NCBI GenBank assembly: GCA_028583405.1
Contig: CM053253.1
Coordinates: 2,972,118 to 3,036,117, forward strand
Source: Pogonophryne albipinna
Taxonomy: Eukaryota > Chordata > Actinopteri > Perciformes > Artedidraconidae
Reading direction: 5' to 3'
Length of the DNA stretch: 64,000 bases
Both the position numbers and the translations under genes were made by a program. Every line of letters starts with the position of its first letter. Position 1 is the first letter of the stretch. Below are positions 14,678-44,099 of the stretch, piece after piece. The notes under the pieces are model-generated. The model did no database searches. It was not told the origin of the DNA and saw only the letters and a list, made by a program, of their open reading frames with translations.

Positions 14678-14907
14678 TGTTGAACTGTTGTGAACGATTC
14701 ATCTCTTGAATGCTCTTATGCTGACGTCATATCTGTCAATCTGTCAATCACACAGCTGGTTCTAATAAACGGATCATTGCTGGCTCACTCGGAGAACTCA
14801 GTCAGTGTCATGTGAACTACAATGCAAGTGTGTGGCGTCTTTCATTTCTCCGTAGTATTAGTCCAAGGCTATCTAGACCTTTGCTGGTAATGGCTGCTGC
14901 GCCAACA
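14678..14907 (+). repeat. Copia 3' LTR
   Basis: This is the 230-bp partner of the 5' LTR, again TGTTG...AACA. The extra ctgtcaat direct repeat explains most of the length difference. It is followed by the target duplication catct. Confidence 0.95.
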
Positions 14908-14912
14908 CATCT

Positions 14913-15360
14913 TAAGAGCTCATAGCCACTTGGAGTTCTAACCGGTTACCTTGGCGACACACTTTACCTCACATTGACTATAGACAGTATTGATTGTCCT
15001 TCCTCCTTATCTTCCAACCATTTGGACGCAGACTTGCATTTCCCCATAACGATGTTGTTTAACAACCGGCGTAAACGGACCTTCGCGCTATCAAGCAGTG
15101 AGCGTGCGATGTCCTGTTCAGATGACGTCAAATCCAACGGGATGCCATCAATAAACTACACAGAATCACTACACACCTACGCAATGATTACATTCAGGCA
15201 CACTGTAGAATAAAACCTCTTTGGACCATTTATATACTTATTGAAAACAAGCTACAAAATGTAATACCTTGGGAAATGCCGTTAAATACTTTTTAATAGC
15301 CTTCATTTTTACTAAATTGATTGATCAACTTTTAATACTTTTTAAGACCCCGCGGACCCC
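14913..15360. mobile_element. hAT-like repeat copy 2 (target of the Copia insertion)
   Basis: From taagagctcatagccacttg to ccgcggaccccctg this follows copy 1 (541-565 plus 1712-2144) nearly base for base, but without the MITE. Only about 12 bases of this repeat (ctttccatacatct) remain left of the Copia element, so its left part is lost. Confidence 0.8.
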
Positions 15361-16291
15361 CTGTCTTTGCACTTTTCATAAAAGATATGCAGTTTAAATT
15401 GCATTACAAAAATAAAGCACATTCAAAACGGGCAAATAGACATTAAAACGACAGATAGACAAGACAGAGTATTTGTAAAGAACATTTACCTAAATGACAG
15501 GACAATTTAAATGAATATGTAGTTTAGAAATGTTGTGAATAAACTCTAGATCTACTGTGTGTCACTGTTTCAGACCAAACTATTGTAATTCCTTGTCTGT
15601 TATTAACCCTGCCGGGTTGTCCCTCACTAGGTCGGTGTACACCTCCTGTTCTTATAAATCCCTCTGTTCATGTATAAAGTTCATGACAATTGTAAAACAG
15701 GATAATGAGAAAGGGAGGGTTTCAATTAACACTTCTCCCTTATTGCAAACCTTTATTACTCCCATAATTGCAAGTATACTTCATTGTGGCTAACGTTCTT
15801 AACTATATTCTAAATAAACAAATGCAAAACAATCAGCAAAAAGCTAAACATGGCATAAATCATCTCTTCCCTTAGTGAGAATAACCTTTTGATATACATG
15901 TTTATTGATTAATAAAGACCAATAACATCACCCCCACCCATAAAAAGCATTGAATCAGGTGATGCTCTAGAATGAAATGGCACCATTAGATGATTTGACG
16001 AGTTTTAACACCAGGAAATTATAGTTAAAGTGCAGTAAAACAGTCAAAAAGAGCTAAAATATGTGTGTATTTGGTTCAGCATTCAGACAGGAAGTAGTCT
16101 CTGACAGCTAACGTTAGCTAGCAGTTAGCCACAACATCAAATACGTTTCCCTCGCTTAAATGTCATTCTCCCACAAATCCTCCAATTGACATAGATAGTC
16201 TATCATTAAGGGAGTTTATACAGAGAATAAGGCATTGTCTAGTCATAATTAATGACAAAAACACGGAGAAATAAGGGTGGAAACGGCTCAC
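15361..16291. other. wdr13 intron 1, distal part
   Basis: Unique-looking, AT-rich DNA with no exon or repeat end that I can support. Confidence 0.4.
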
Positions 16292-16345
16292 CTTCCTTAG
16301 CTTCTCTCCATCGCTGCTTCAACAGTCAGGTCACGTGACCCGCTA
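16292..16345 (-). promoter_or_regulatory. wdr13: Probable wdr13 non-coding exon 1 and core promoter
   Basis: On the minus strand a GC-rich stretch (ggcggggcttagcgg) is followed by the palindrome GTCACGTGAC at 16330-16339. A short exon then ends gctaaggaag with the donor gtgagccg (donor at 16291). The next acceptor on this strand with matching context is 5636, the wdr13 5' UTR exon. The GTCACGTGAC box is a class E-box bound by USF/MITF/TFEB-type factors. Assignment to wdr13 is inference from strand and position. A tiny upstream frame (ATG GAG AGA AGC TAA) is inside. Confidence 0.6.
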
Positions 16346-17565
16346 AGCCCCGCCCACTAATGAGGAGCAAAATCTGATGATTCACAGCTTCAGATTTCTT
16401 TATCATTTCTTTATTCTTTTAGACAATCTGATGAAACTACTGCTATTTGATTAGATAAGGAAATGCAACATATTTGTTATTATCTTTGTCTTTTTTTGTA
16501 TGTTTCTTTTTAAATCGTTAATTTGAGTCTGACAATAAAGAACTAAACTGATAAATTAATTCTGGCTATAAAGTTGACCGTCCTCAAATAAGATACAAGT
16601 AGTGGTCGAATAATAACTTAACTTAACAAAACAACAAAGAAAAAGAATAATACATGAAATCAATAAATAATAATAATAATGTATTGTTCAAGTATAATGC
16701 TTAAAAGTGTCTGAATTAGAATGTTGGCTATCCCTTATCATGGATCATGTCACTGTATATATTTATAAATAAAGCTGTGTTATTATTTGTACATTATTAT
16801 ATTTTTCAATTAGTTTAATCTTGTTTAATTTTTGTTTATCATCTATTCCCCCCCCCCTTGCTTTTTTGGGGGGATTAATACATTGTCAAAATACTATATT
16901 TGGCACCATTTTGTTGAGTAGAAGTACAAAGCACATACCTCAAAACTAAATTAAAGTACATTGATACAAATATACCCTCACCTCTTAAAAGTCCACACAA
17001 TGGATAACGCAAGGTTAGCACGTTAAGCCTCACTTAATGACGCCCTGGCTTTATCCTCCACTTACTGCTGACAACACTGAAGACTAATTCACTTTAATCA
17101 TATTAATCAAATGTAACAACTACACCTTCTTATTTGGTTTTGAGAGGACAACATCCTAACCAAGTGACAAGTGATAAACACTTTAAAGTAATAGTGATCC
17201 CTGACGTAGTCGACCTTATTTTAAAATATTGGTAACACACACACTCTCACGTTAACGAGGCTTTCTTGTCGGGACAAAAGGTGCACGCACAGTTCCAGTG
17301 AGTTCACAATGGCTTTATGACAAGGTCAGCTGGGAGTCTTTTTCCGCCCGGATCAGCAAAGACCTGCAGGGCAGTGGGGATTGGGGGATTTTTTTTTGGG
17401 GGGGGGGGGGGTTACTCAGCTGACGGGGCTCTTTGCTTGTTCGTGGTTCTCTTTCTCGAAGGGGCCCCAGTGACGGAGCCATTCAGAGGCGAGGGCCATA
17501 AATGCGCGGGTCGAGCGGCACTTTAAACACATTTCTCAGTAATCACTGACTAGAGATAAGCCAAC
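16346..17565. other. Intergenic between two head-to-head genes
   Basis: Contains a (TAA)n run near 16665-16680, a C run at 16850-16858, a G run at 17397-17411 and a GC-richer part at 17420-17520. That last part is probably the upstream region of the small plus-strand gene. No other coding evidence. Confidence 0.45.
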
Positions 17566-19623
<2,058 letters not shown>

Positions 19624-19984
19624 CTTCCAGGCGTTCGTGAAGATGGCGCTGGAGACTCTGCTGGGTTCCTGCCGCCGTAAACATGGTGGTGCCCGGGGCA
19701 AACAGGGCTGATACCCTCCTCACCTCCTCACCCCTTTAGCACTTCTTCCTCACCTCCTCCCCCCTCAGCCTGCAGACCGGGCTCTCACAGAGAAAGAAAG
19801 TGAACCTGATCCATCTGTTCTCCCCCCCTCCCTCACTGGTTTATGGGATGCTCAGGATCTGACTTCAGGTGAAACAGGACTTCTGATCGGCATAAATATG
19901 TTGTCACCCCCTAACAATCCTCCCCTGACCCCCCTCACCATCGACTGTCTAACAGTCCATACATTATGTTGTAAATAATACTTC

Positions 19985-19992
19985 AAATAAAA
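19985..19992 (+). terminator. Polyadenylation signal of the small gene
   Basis: AATAAA in caaataaaacc, followed within 25 bases by a T-rich part. It fits the 3' end of an mRNA from 17566-19623. Confidence 0.6.
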
Positions 19993-20044
19993 CCTATTTC
20001 TTACAACACTCCATGTGTATCTGCCGTCTGTGTGTTATCACTAA

Positions 20045-20443
20045 GGGGGGGGGGGGGGGGTACAACATATAAAAGAATACAATTTCTGGATCAATTTACA
20101 ATTAAAAGAAAAACATTTAAAAATATATTTTCTACCAAATAATTGCTACTGATGGAGAGCAATTGCAAAGTGTTTTTATTCATAGAAAATAAATATCTTA
20201 AAAATATGAGATTCTAAATCAATATAATACTTTTAATAACATAATATTTAAAACTTTTGTTCCTACAAAATGACAGAGAGCATTACATTACATCACATGT
20301 TACATGTTAGACGCTTTTATCCAAAGCGACTAACATACTCAGTACTGTGGGCCACAGGAGCACTTTGGGGTGAAGTGTCTTGATTGTGCAACACCGCCGT
20401 ATTAGCACTGGTACTGAATTTCAGACCCTTTTTCCATGTTGAA
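20045..20443. repeat. Poly-G run and SINE-like fragment
   Basis: A run of about 18 G lies at 20045-20062. Bases 20281-20400 contain cgcttttatccaaagcgac and a later part on tcttgattgtgcaaca. This is the word set of a widespread teleost SINE/LINE 3' region; a related piece is at 56229-56370. Confidence 0.5.
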
Positions 20444-20447
20444 TTAA

Positions 20448-20721
20448 CCCTCCTATTGTGTTCCCCCCCCCCCCTTTACTTTGGTGTTCGCGGTCAAATT
20501 TGACCGGTCCTGTTTTAACTGCTATTACATTAACACAAAAACCATGAATCACCACATTTCATTTAACACCCTTTCAAACTGTACATATTGTATCAGACTA
20601 CTGGTATACATGAACAACTGCAGTAAATATACAAAGAATAGACACTGAACATGTATTGCGTGTGCCAGGTGTGATCCATGTGGGGGGAGGGGCACATAAG
20701 AGCGGGAAATGTGTCAAATTG

Positions 20722-20783
<62 letters not shown>

Positions 20784-20988
20784 CCTAGCATTACTATACT
20801 TGTGGGGACCTAAATCTGTTTACACAGTCACGTGTGGGGACTCGCCTCCCTTATGGGGACAAATTGGAGGTCCCCATGAGGGGAATCATTAATTTTAGGG
20901 TGAAGACTTGGTTAGGTTTAGGATTAGGGTTAGGGTAAGGGTAAGGCATGTGTTGGTTATGGTTAAGGTTAGGATAAGTCTCCAGGAA

Positions 20989-21039
<51 letters not shown>

Positions 21040-21299
21040 TGTGTGAGTGAGTGAGATATCCGGATGGTTACTAATTCCTTTTCTTTATGGCGGTCATGTT
21101 TGACCGGGAACACCATGGTGTTACAAAGTTGACTAAATCATCCAAAATGCAATGAAAGTGGTGATCAGCTATTTGATATGTTCAAATGTCTCCTGTGAAG
21201 GATATCATAAAGCCTTCATGCAATCGAATGTAAAACTAAAAAGTTATGATTGATGAAAGTAGTAAATCGGTCAGATTTGACCCGAAGACAACAGGAGGG
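20448..21299. mobile_element. piggyBac-like MITE flanked by TTAA
   Basis: The left end is ccctcctattgtgttccc and the reverse complement of the right end is ccctcctgttgtcttcggg. TTAA stands on both sides (20444-20447 and 21300-21303). CCC termini with TTAA targets fit piggyBac. Next to the ends lie tttgaccgg-type words in both halves. It carries a GT-bounded insertion at 20725-21045. Confidence 0.75.
20725..21045 (+). mobile_element. (GT)n-bounded repeat with telomere-like words, copy 1
   Basis: A body of about 208 bp (20783-20990) stands between two GT runs. It contains acttgtggggacctaaatc and a run of ggttaggattagggttaggg type. The same body, inverted, is at 25863-26082 and again is bounded by CA/GT runs on both sides. 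That marks it as a mobile or conversion-prone unit. Confidence 0.7.
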
Positions 21300-21303
21300 T
21301 TAA

Positions 21304-22110
21304 ACAGAATCGATCACAGGTTTGATGTAAAACTTTAATAAAAATATCACAGATGCATCAGTGCCTTTCACATTTACAGGGAGAAGAGTTGGATCAGAGT
21401 AGATATCAGAGTTATATTTATATCATTTTAAAATACTGTCATGTCTGATAGAGTGGTACGACGTCTGCAGAGAAACATTATCTCTAATCTAAAACACAAG
21501 ATCTCAGATTTAAGAAAGATAAATATACAGAGAGTGAACTCTGATACAGACGCTCATTCAAAGTTCTTCATCATCAATCACATTAAAAGCAGCAGTGTTA
21601 ATAAAATCTGTATTTGAGGATAAATATTTGATGTAGTGTACTGTATGATTTCAAAATGAAATTGGAAGAGCCCATACAGTAACACGAGAGAAATACCCTG
21701 AATCTAAACCGACTTCTCTAATACACTAATAAGATCTTCTCTAAACAAATAACTACATTTAAAGGAAATTATCAAATAACACAGAAACAAAATCAGACAC
21801 AGTTAAGAAACTCCACCACAAAATTAAGTTAATTTATTACTGATTCGTTATCTTTAGCTAAAATTCTCAAAAAGGGGAAATCGTTGCTGCCTCGTAACCG
21901 CAACCTGTGCTCGTTTTATAAAAAAGGGAACGCTTTAATGTCTTACACATGCTCAAGAGAAAAATCTGTCAACGGATAAATCTGGTGATGTTCTGTTTTT
22001 TCTTAAACCCAACAAATCCCATGAAAACACCCAAATTGTTGTTCTGTAAACAAGTGTTATTATTATGTGAACGCACTCTTAAGTCGGAAAAACTCAAACA
22101 AGTTTCAGTA
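21304..22110. other. Intergenic, nothing recognised
   Basis: AT-rich DNA between the piggyBac-like MITE and satellite array A. It has no supported exon. It could include 3' UTR sequence of porcn on the minus strand, but no signal proves it. Confidence 0.35.
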
Positions 22111-22114
22111 TGTT

Positions 22115-23275
22115 CATATCTGTATGTAGTGTCTCTACTTTAAAGAGTCCTCTCCTGCTGATGTTCAGGTGTATATCAGTATGTAGTGTCTCTACTTTAA
22201 AGAGTCCTCTCCTGCTGATGTCCAGGTGTATATCAGTATGTAGTGTCTCTACTTTAAAGAGTCCTCTCCTGCTGATGTTCAGGTGTATATCAGTATGTAG
22301 TGTCTCTACTTTAAAGAGTCCTCTCCTGCTGATGTCCAGGTGTATATCAGTATGTAGTGTCTCTACTTTAAAGAGTCCTCTCCTGCTGATGTTCAGCTGT
22401 ATATCAGTATGTAGTGTCTCTACTTTAAAGAGTCCTCTTCTGCTGATGTTCAGGTGTATATCAGTATGTAGTGTCTCTACTTTAAAGAGTCCTCTTCTGC
22501 TGATGTTCAGGTGTATATCAGTATGTAGTGTCTCTACTTTAAAGAGTCCTCTCCTGCTGATGTTCAGCTGTATATCAGTATGTAGTGTCTCTACTTTAAA
22601 GAGTCCTCTCCTGCTGATGTTCAGGTGTATATCAGTATGTAGTGTCTCTACTTTAAAGAGTCCTCTCCTGCTGATGTTCAGCTGTATATCAGTATGTAGT
22701 GTCTCTACTTTAAAGAGTCCTCTCCTGCTGATGTTCAGGTGTATATCAGTATGTAGTGTCTCTACTTTAAAGAGTCCTCTCCTGCTGATGTTCAGGTGTA
22801 TATCAGTATGTAGTGTCTCTACTTTAAAGAGTCCTCTCCTGCTGATGTTCAGGTGTATATCAGTATGTAGTGTCTCTACTTTAAAGAGTCCTCTCCTGCT
22901 GATGTTCAGGTGTATATCAGTATGTAGTGTCTCTACTTTAAAGAGTCCTCTCCTGCTGATGTTCAGGTGTATATCAGTATGTAGTGTCTCTACTTTAAAG
23001 AGTCCTCTCCTGCTGATGTTCAGGTGTATATCAGTATGTAGTGTCTCTACTTTAAAGAGTTCTCTCCTGTTGATGTTCAGGTGTATATCAGTATGTAGTG
23101 TCTCTACTTTAAAGAGTCCTCTCCTGCTGATGTTCAGGTGTATATCAGTATGTAGTGTCTCTACTTTAAAGAGTCCTCTCCTGCTGATGTTCAGGTGTAT
23201 ATCAGTATGTCTCTACTTTAAAGAGTCCTCTCCTGCTGAAGTTCAGGTGTATATCAGTGTGTAGTGTCTCTACTT
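22115..23275 (-). repeat. 57-bp satellite, array A (about 20 units)
   Basis: Head-to-tail units of 57 bp contain tgtagtgtctctactttaaa and cctgctgatgttcaggtg. Unit-to-unit differences are single substitutions (gttcag/gtccag, caggtg/cagctg). The orientation is opposite to arrays B and C. The flanks here do not show the MITE sequence that borders B and C. Because 57 is a multiple of 3 the array stays open as ISVCSVSTLKSPLLLMFRC repeats, which is not a gene. Confidence 0.95.
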
Positions 23276-23289
23276 TAAATCTCTTCTCT

Positions 23290-24045
23290 TCATTTTTTTT
23301 GTAATTGTTAAGACTTTTAAAAGACTGATTTTATCCTCGATTTCAATTTAGATTCATTAATTTAATGCCTATATTTTGCATTGGGTATTGAGAGTACAGT
23401 AAGTATTGAAAGAAGGATTAATATAGTGTTGGCATATTCAAGGGAATTGTTGGAATCAAGAAAGCCACAGAACATCAGCAGCAGCATCCTGAAGACCTTA
23501 AAATGTACAATTTGTAGAAAAAAAACATGAGGTGAGAGACTGGGAGGGGGGGGGCGGGGGGCACATCTGGAGGACGTGTGCAGCGCAGCAGATAATGAGC
23601 TGCAGGGTGTGAGTCCACAGGAAGAACAGCTGATCTCCCCCCCGCTGACGAGGATCGATCCAGACTCACAGTGAGACATCGGTACCTGCCGTCAATACAT
23701 GAGGCTCCACAAGCAGAGATAAAAAGGATGCAACGTGGAGAAAAGAGGAGGGGGGGGGTGATTTCGTGGATATCAAATCCAGTTTCTTAGGATATATGCC
23801 GGGGTTGGAATAGAGATTTCTATTTGTGCAGCATGGATGAAATAACAGAAAATGAGTCTCCTTGTTAGCTCTTCCTGTTCCTGACTCCTCTTCTCGAAGT
23901 CAACGACTTTTTTAATGTGTTTGTGGTTAGAAGTCTAAAATAAGGTCTGTGGCTAACACAAGCTGAAGATATTTAAACGTCAGTAAATACCCCACAGGTG
24001 AATTTAAAAACGGCGGTTGCTAACAAGTGTCTAAAAGAGACGTCA
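23290..24045. other. Intergenic, nothing recognised
   Basis: Contains a G-rich run near 23548-23560 and another near 23747-23757. No exon or element end is supported. Confidence 0.35.
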
Positions 24046-24048
24046 TCA

Positions 24049-24560
24049 CGGCCAACATTAGCCGCCTTTAGCTTAGCGGTGGTGACGTGAAGTCATGTAA
24101 CCGTGCTGTAGTTCCTTTATAGCCCAACATTAACCGCCTTTAGCTTAGCGGTGGTGACGTGAAGTCATGTGACCGTGCTGTAGTTCCTTTATAGCCCAAC
24201 ATTAGCCGCCTTTAGCTTAGCGGTGGTGACGTGAAGTCATGTAACCGTGCTGTAGTTCCTTTATAGCCCAACATTAGCCACCTTTAGCTTAGCGGTGGTG
24301 ACGTGAAGTCATGTGACCGTGCTGTAGTTCCTTTATAGCCCAACATTAGCCACCTTTAGCTTAGCGGTGGTGACGTGAAGTCATGTGACCGTGCTGTAGT
24401 TCCTTTATAGCCCAACATTAGCCACCTTTAGCTTAGCGGTGGTGATTTGAAGTCATGTGACCGTGCTGTAGTTCCTTTATAGCCCAACATTAGCCACCTT
24501 TAGCTTAGCGGTGGTGACGTGAAGTCATGTGACCGTGCTGTAGTTCCTTTATAGCCCAAC
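24049..24560. repeat. 72-bp tandem repeat, about seven copies
   Basis: Unit words are cccaacattagccaccttta, gcttagcggtggtgacgtga and agtcatgtgaccgtgctgta. Copies differ at a few sites (aacc/gccg/gcca; gtgaccg/gtaaccg; gacgtg/gatttg). Nearly every unit carries TGACGTGA, a CREB/ATF-like half site. It lies 430 bases downstream of the porcn stop. Confidence 0.9.
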
Positions 24561-24987
24561 GTTAGATTTTAACTTCAGAAATCATTAAGTGGTGTTAATA
24601 TGTGAAGATGATCCTGCTGAACAAAACGTGTAAATATCATAAACTTGTGTTTTACACAGAGATTATTTTCTACAATAATCCAATGGAAAAACCCCATTGC
24701 CTTTTGTGGAGGGAACCAGGGAGATGCTGCCTTCAGGGCCCTCTCTTTAGGGACAGCTTCTAATGGTCAGGTTGAGGATTTCAGGGTATAGCGTGGAGCG
24801 CAGGGAGTCAAAGAACACTAATATAGATCCAGTCCCCAGCAGGTTAGAACAACAGACTACCCAGCATGCAACCTGAACACTGCGTGCTGGTTCTCTGTTC
24901 TCTTCTGTCTGCTGCAGAACAAAGTCACTGTGCAGACGTGGAGCCTTTCGTCTCTCCTTATTGCTTCTCTCGCTCCGTGTGCCTTCA

Positions 24988-42489
<17,502 letters not shown>

Positions 42490-43744
42490 CTCTGGACCTT
42501 CAGAGGGGGGGGGGGGGGAGACGCCATGTTTTAGAGCAACAGAAACACGTATCACCAGGGTCAGCATTTGTTTAATGCATTAGATCAACATACTGTATGT
42601 GAACCGCTGTTAAGTAAGGCTGCAAATAACCATTAGGCCATTGTCACCTAATTGTTTACTCGATAACATGTGAGAATAATAGTGAAAAGAACAAGGGGAT
42701 GTCTTTAGATGCATTGTTTTGTCCGTACAAAAGACACTTTAGTATTTATAAAACAGTTAAAAGCTGGATATATCCACATTTGAGAAGCAAAATGTCTACA
42801 AGTTTTGTATAGAAAATGTACTTTTAAATGACCAATTGATCATCAAAATAGTTGCCAATTCCTTTCCCAATTAAACTTACCATAATTGATGAGTTGACTA
42901 AACATTAAAGCTGATTTGGCATGGCATTACATTGTATGTCAAGAGCATAGTAAAAAGCCCAAGGAGTCGTAAATGTCTTGTTTTGTCACTCCAAAACCGA
43001 AACATATCCATTTTATTGTAATATAAAACATAGAAAAGCAGCAAATCTCTATATTTTAGAGGCTGAAACAGCATTTTCTGCAATCTCTGCGTGAAAAATG
43101 ACTTTTAAACTATCAATTTCTCGACAAATCGTTGCAGCTCTTCACTGGTTCACACATGAGCGAGCAGAGACTGCCACTCACTCACTGTCAACAGACACAC
43201 AACTACAAATCCCAGCATGCACTGCACCACTACAAATCTGTGCAAGTCCCTGCAATGGCTGTCAAAGTTTTGGCTGATTATCCTGAAATATCTCTACGCT
43301 CAGTACTGCTAAACATATAGCCTACGAATGCATACGTTCATTCTGCAGCAAATGCATCAAACTGGAGGTGCTTTAAAATACCTTAAATATGCACAGTGTA
43401 GCACAGAACCATGCTGAATTATTTAGCATTATTTAAGTGTATTGAGGACTTATTTACAGTGCATTATGAGGAATAGTATGCATGTATTCTCCGCATTGCA
43501 GTAGGCCAAGGTGAAGAGTTGACTCACAGCTGTAAGACAACAGCTGCAACATGCATATTATCTTCACCCATTAGCAGAAAGAGAAGCATCTTGTTTTCTT
43601 AACCTTGCTTCACCTAGCCCGCAGCAGGGATTACAGTCCAGCTATCAGCACTATAACAAAGTGGGTCTCCCCTGCCCCCCACAGCGGATAACCGTCCCCC
43701 TCCTCCCCCGGTCATGTCAGTTATTTCTCCCGGTTTAGACCCAC

Positions 43745-43880
43745 CTTTCCCGGCGCAGCTGCAGCTTCCTCCCGGTGTTTCTACCGTCTCCCGGGCCGGT
43801 GCAGCTCGCCGTGTTTAATGTCGCTCGGTCCGGATGCCGCTTCTCTTCTGGAGGACTCCCATTGTCACAGCATCAGCACC
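43745..43880 (-). promoter_or_regulatory. porcn: Probable porcn 5' non-coding exon
   Basis: On the minus strand a GC-rich stretch ends gcgccgggaaag with donor gtgggtc at 43744. The next acceptor is that of the exon 42497-42354 holding the start codon. The transcription start is placed only roughly. The intron between (42498-43744) holds nothing recognised except a G run near 42508-42518. Confidence 0.65.
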
Positions 43881-43920
43881 ACTGGACCCTCCGCTGGAGA
43901 AAAGCCAAGGAAGAGACGCG

Positions 43921-44045
43921 TCAACCAATCAGCTGCTTCGGTGAGGACGCGTTAGCCAATCACCGCTCTCGTTGCGTTTGAGTGACAGCCAGCTGGGCCA
44001 ATCAGAAGCCTGGTCGACTATGTTCGGTGCTTTGTGACCAATGGG
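43921..44045 (-). promoter_or_regulatory. CCAAT-box cluster upstream of porcn
   Basis: Four CCAAT words on the plus strand (43925, 43956, 43998, 44038) are spaced 31, 42 and 40 bases apart in a GC-rich part just upstream of the first porcn exon. Three read CCAATCA, the favoured NF-Y core; NF-Y binds in either orientation. Function is inferred from motif and position. Confidence 0.55.
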
Positions 44046-44099
44046 ATGTGTACAGCGTGCAGATGGAGTCAGAGGACTAGCATCTGGCTCAGAGATCAG

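Larger units (their letters stand above)
10393..14907 (+). mobile_element. Copia (Ty1/copia) LTR retrotransposon, full-length, inactivated
   Basis: Two near-identical LTRs (10393-10616 and 14678-14907), each beginning TGTTGAAC and ending AACA, enclose gag and pol. The flanking duplication catct (10388-10392 and 14908-14912) is exact. The domain order protease, integrase, reverse transcriptase, RNase H identifies Ty1/copia. The primer site follows the 5' LTR directly, and a G-rich tract (gagtggggg) precedes the 3' LTR. The target is the hAT-like repeat that ends at 15360. Several frameshifts in pol show it cannot act alone. High LTR similarity suggests a fairly recent insertion (inference). 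Confidence 0.95.

Noticed and set aside
20915..20945. Interstitial telomere
   Set aside because: Only a few TTAGGG-like words within a repeat body that recurs inverted at 25.9 kb; not a telomeric array.
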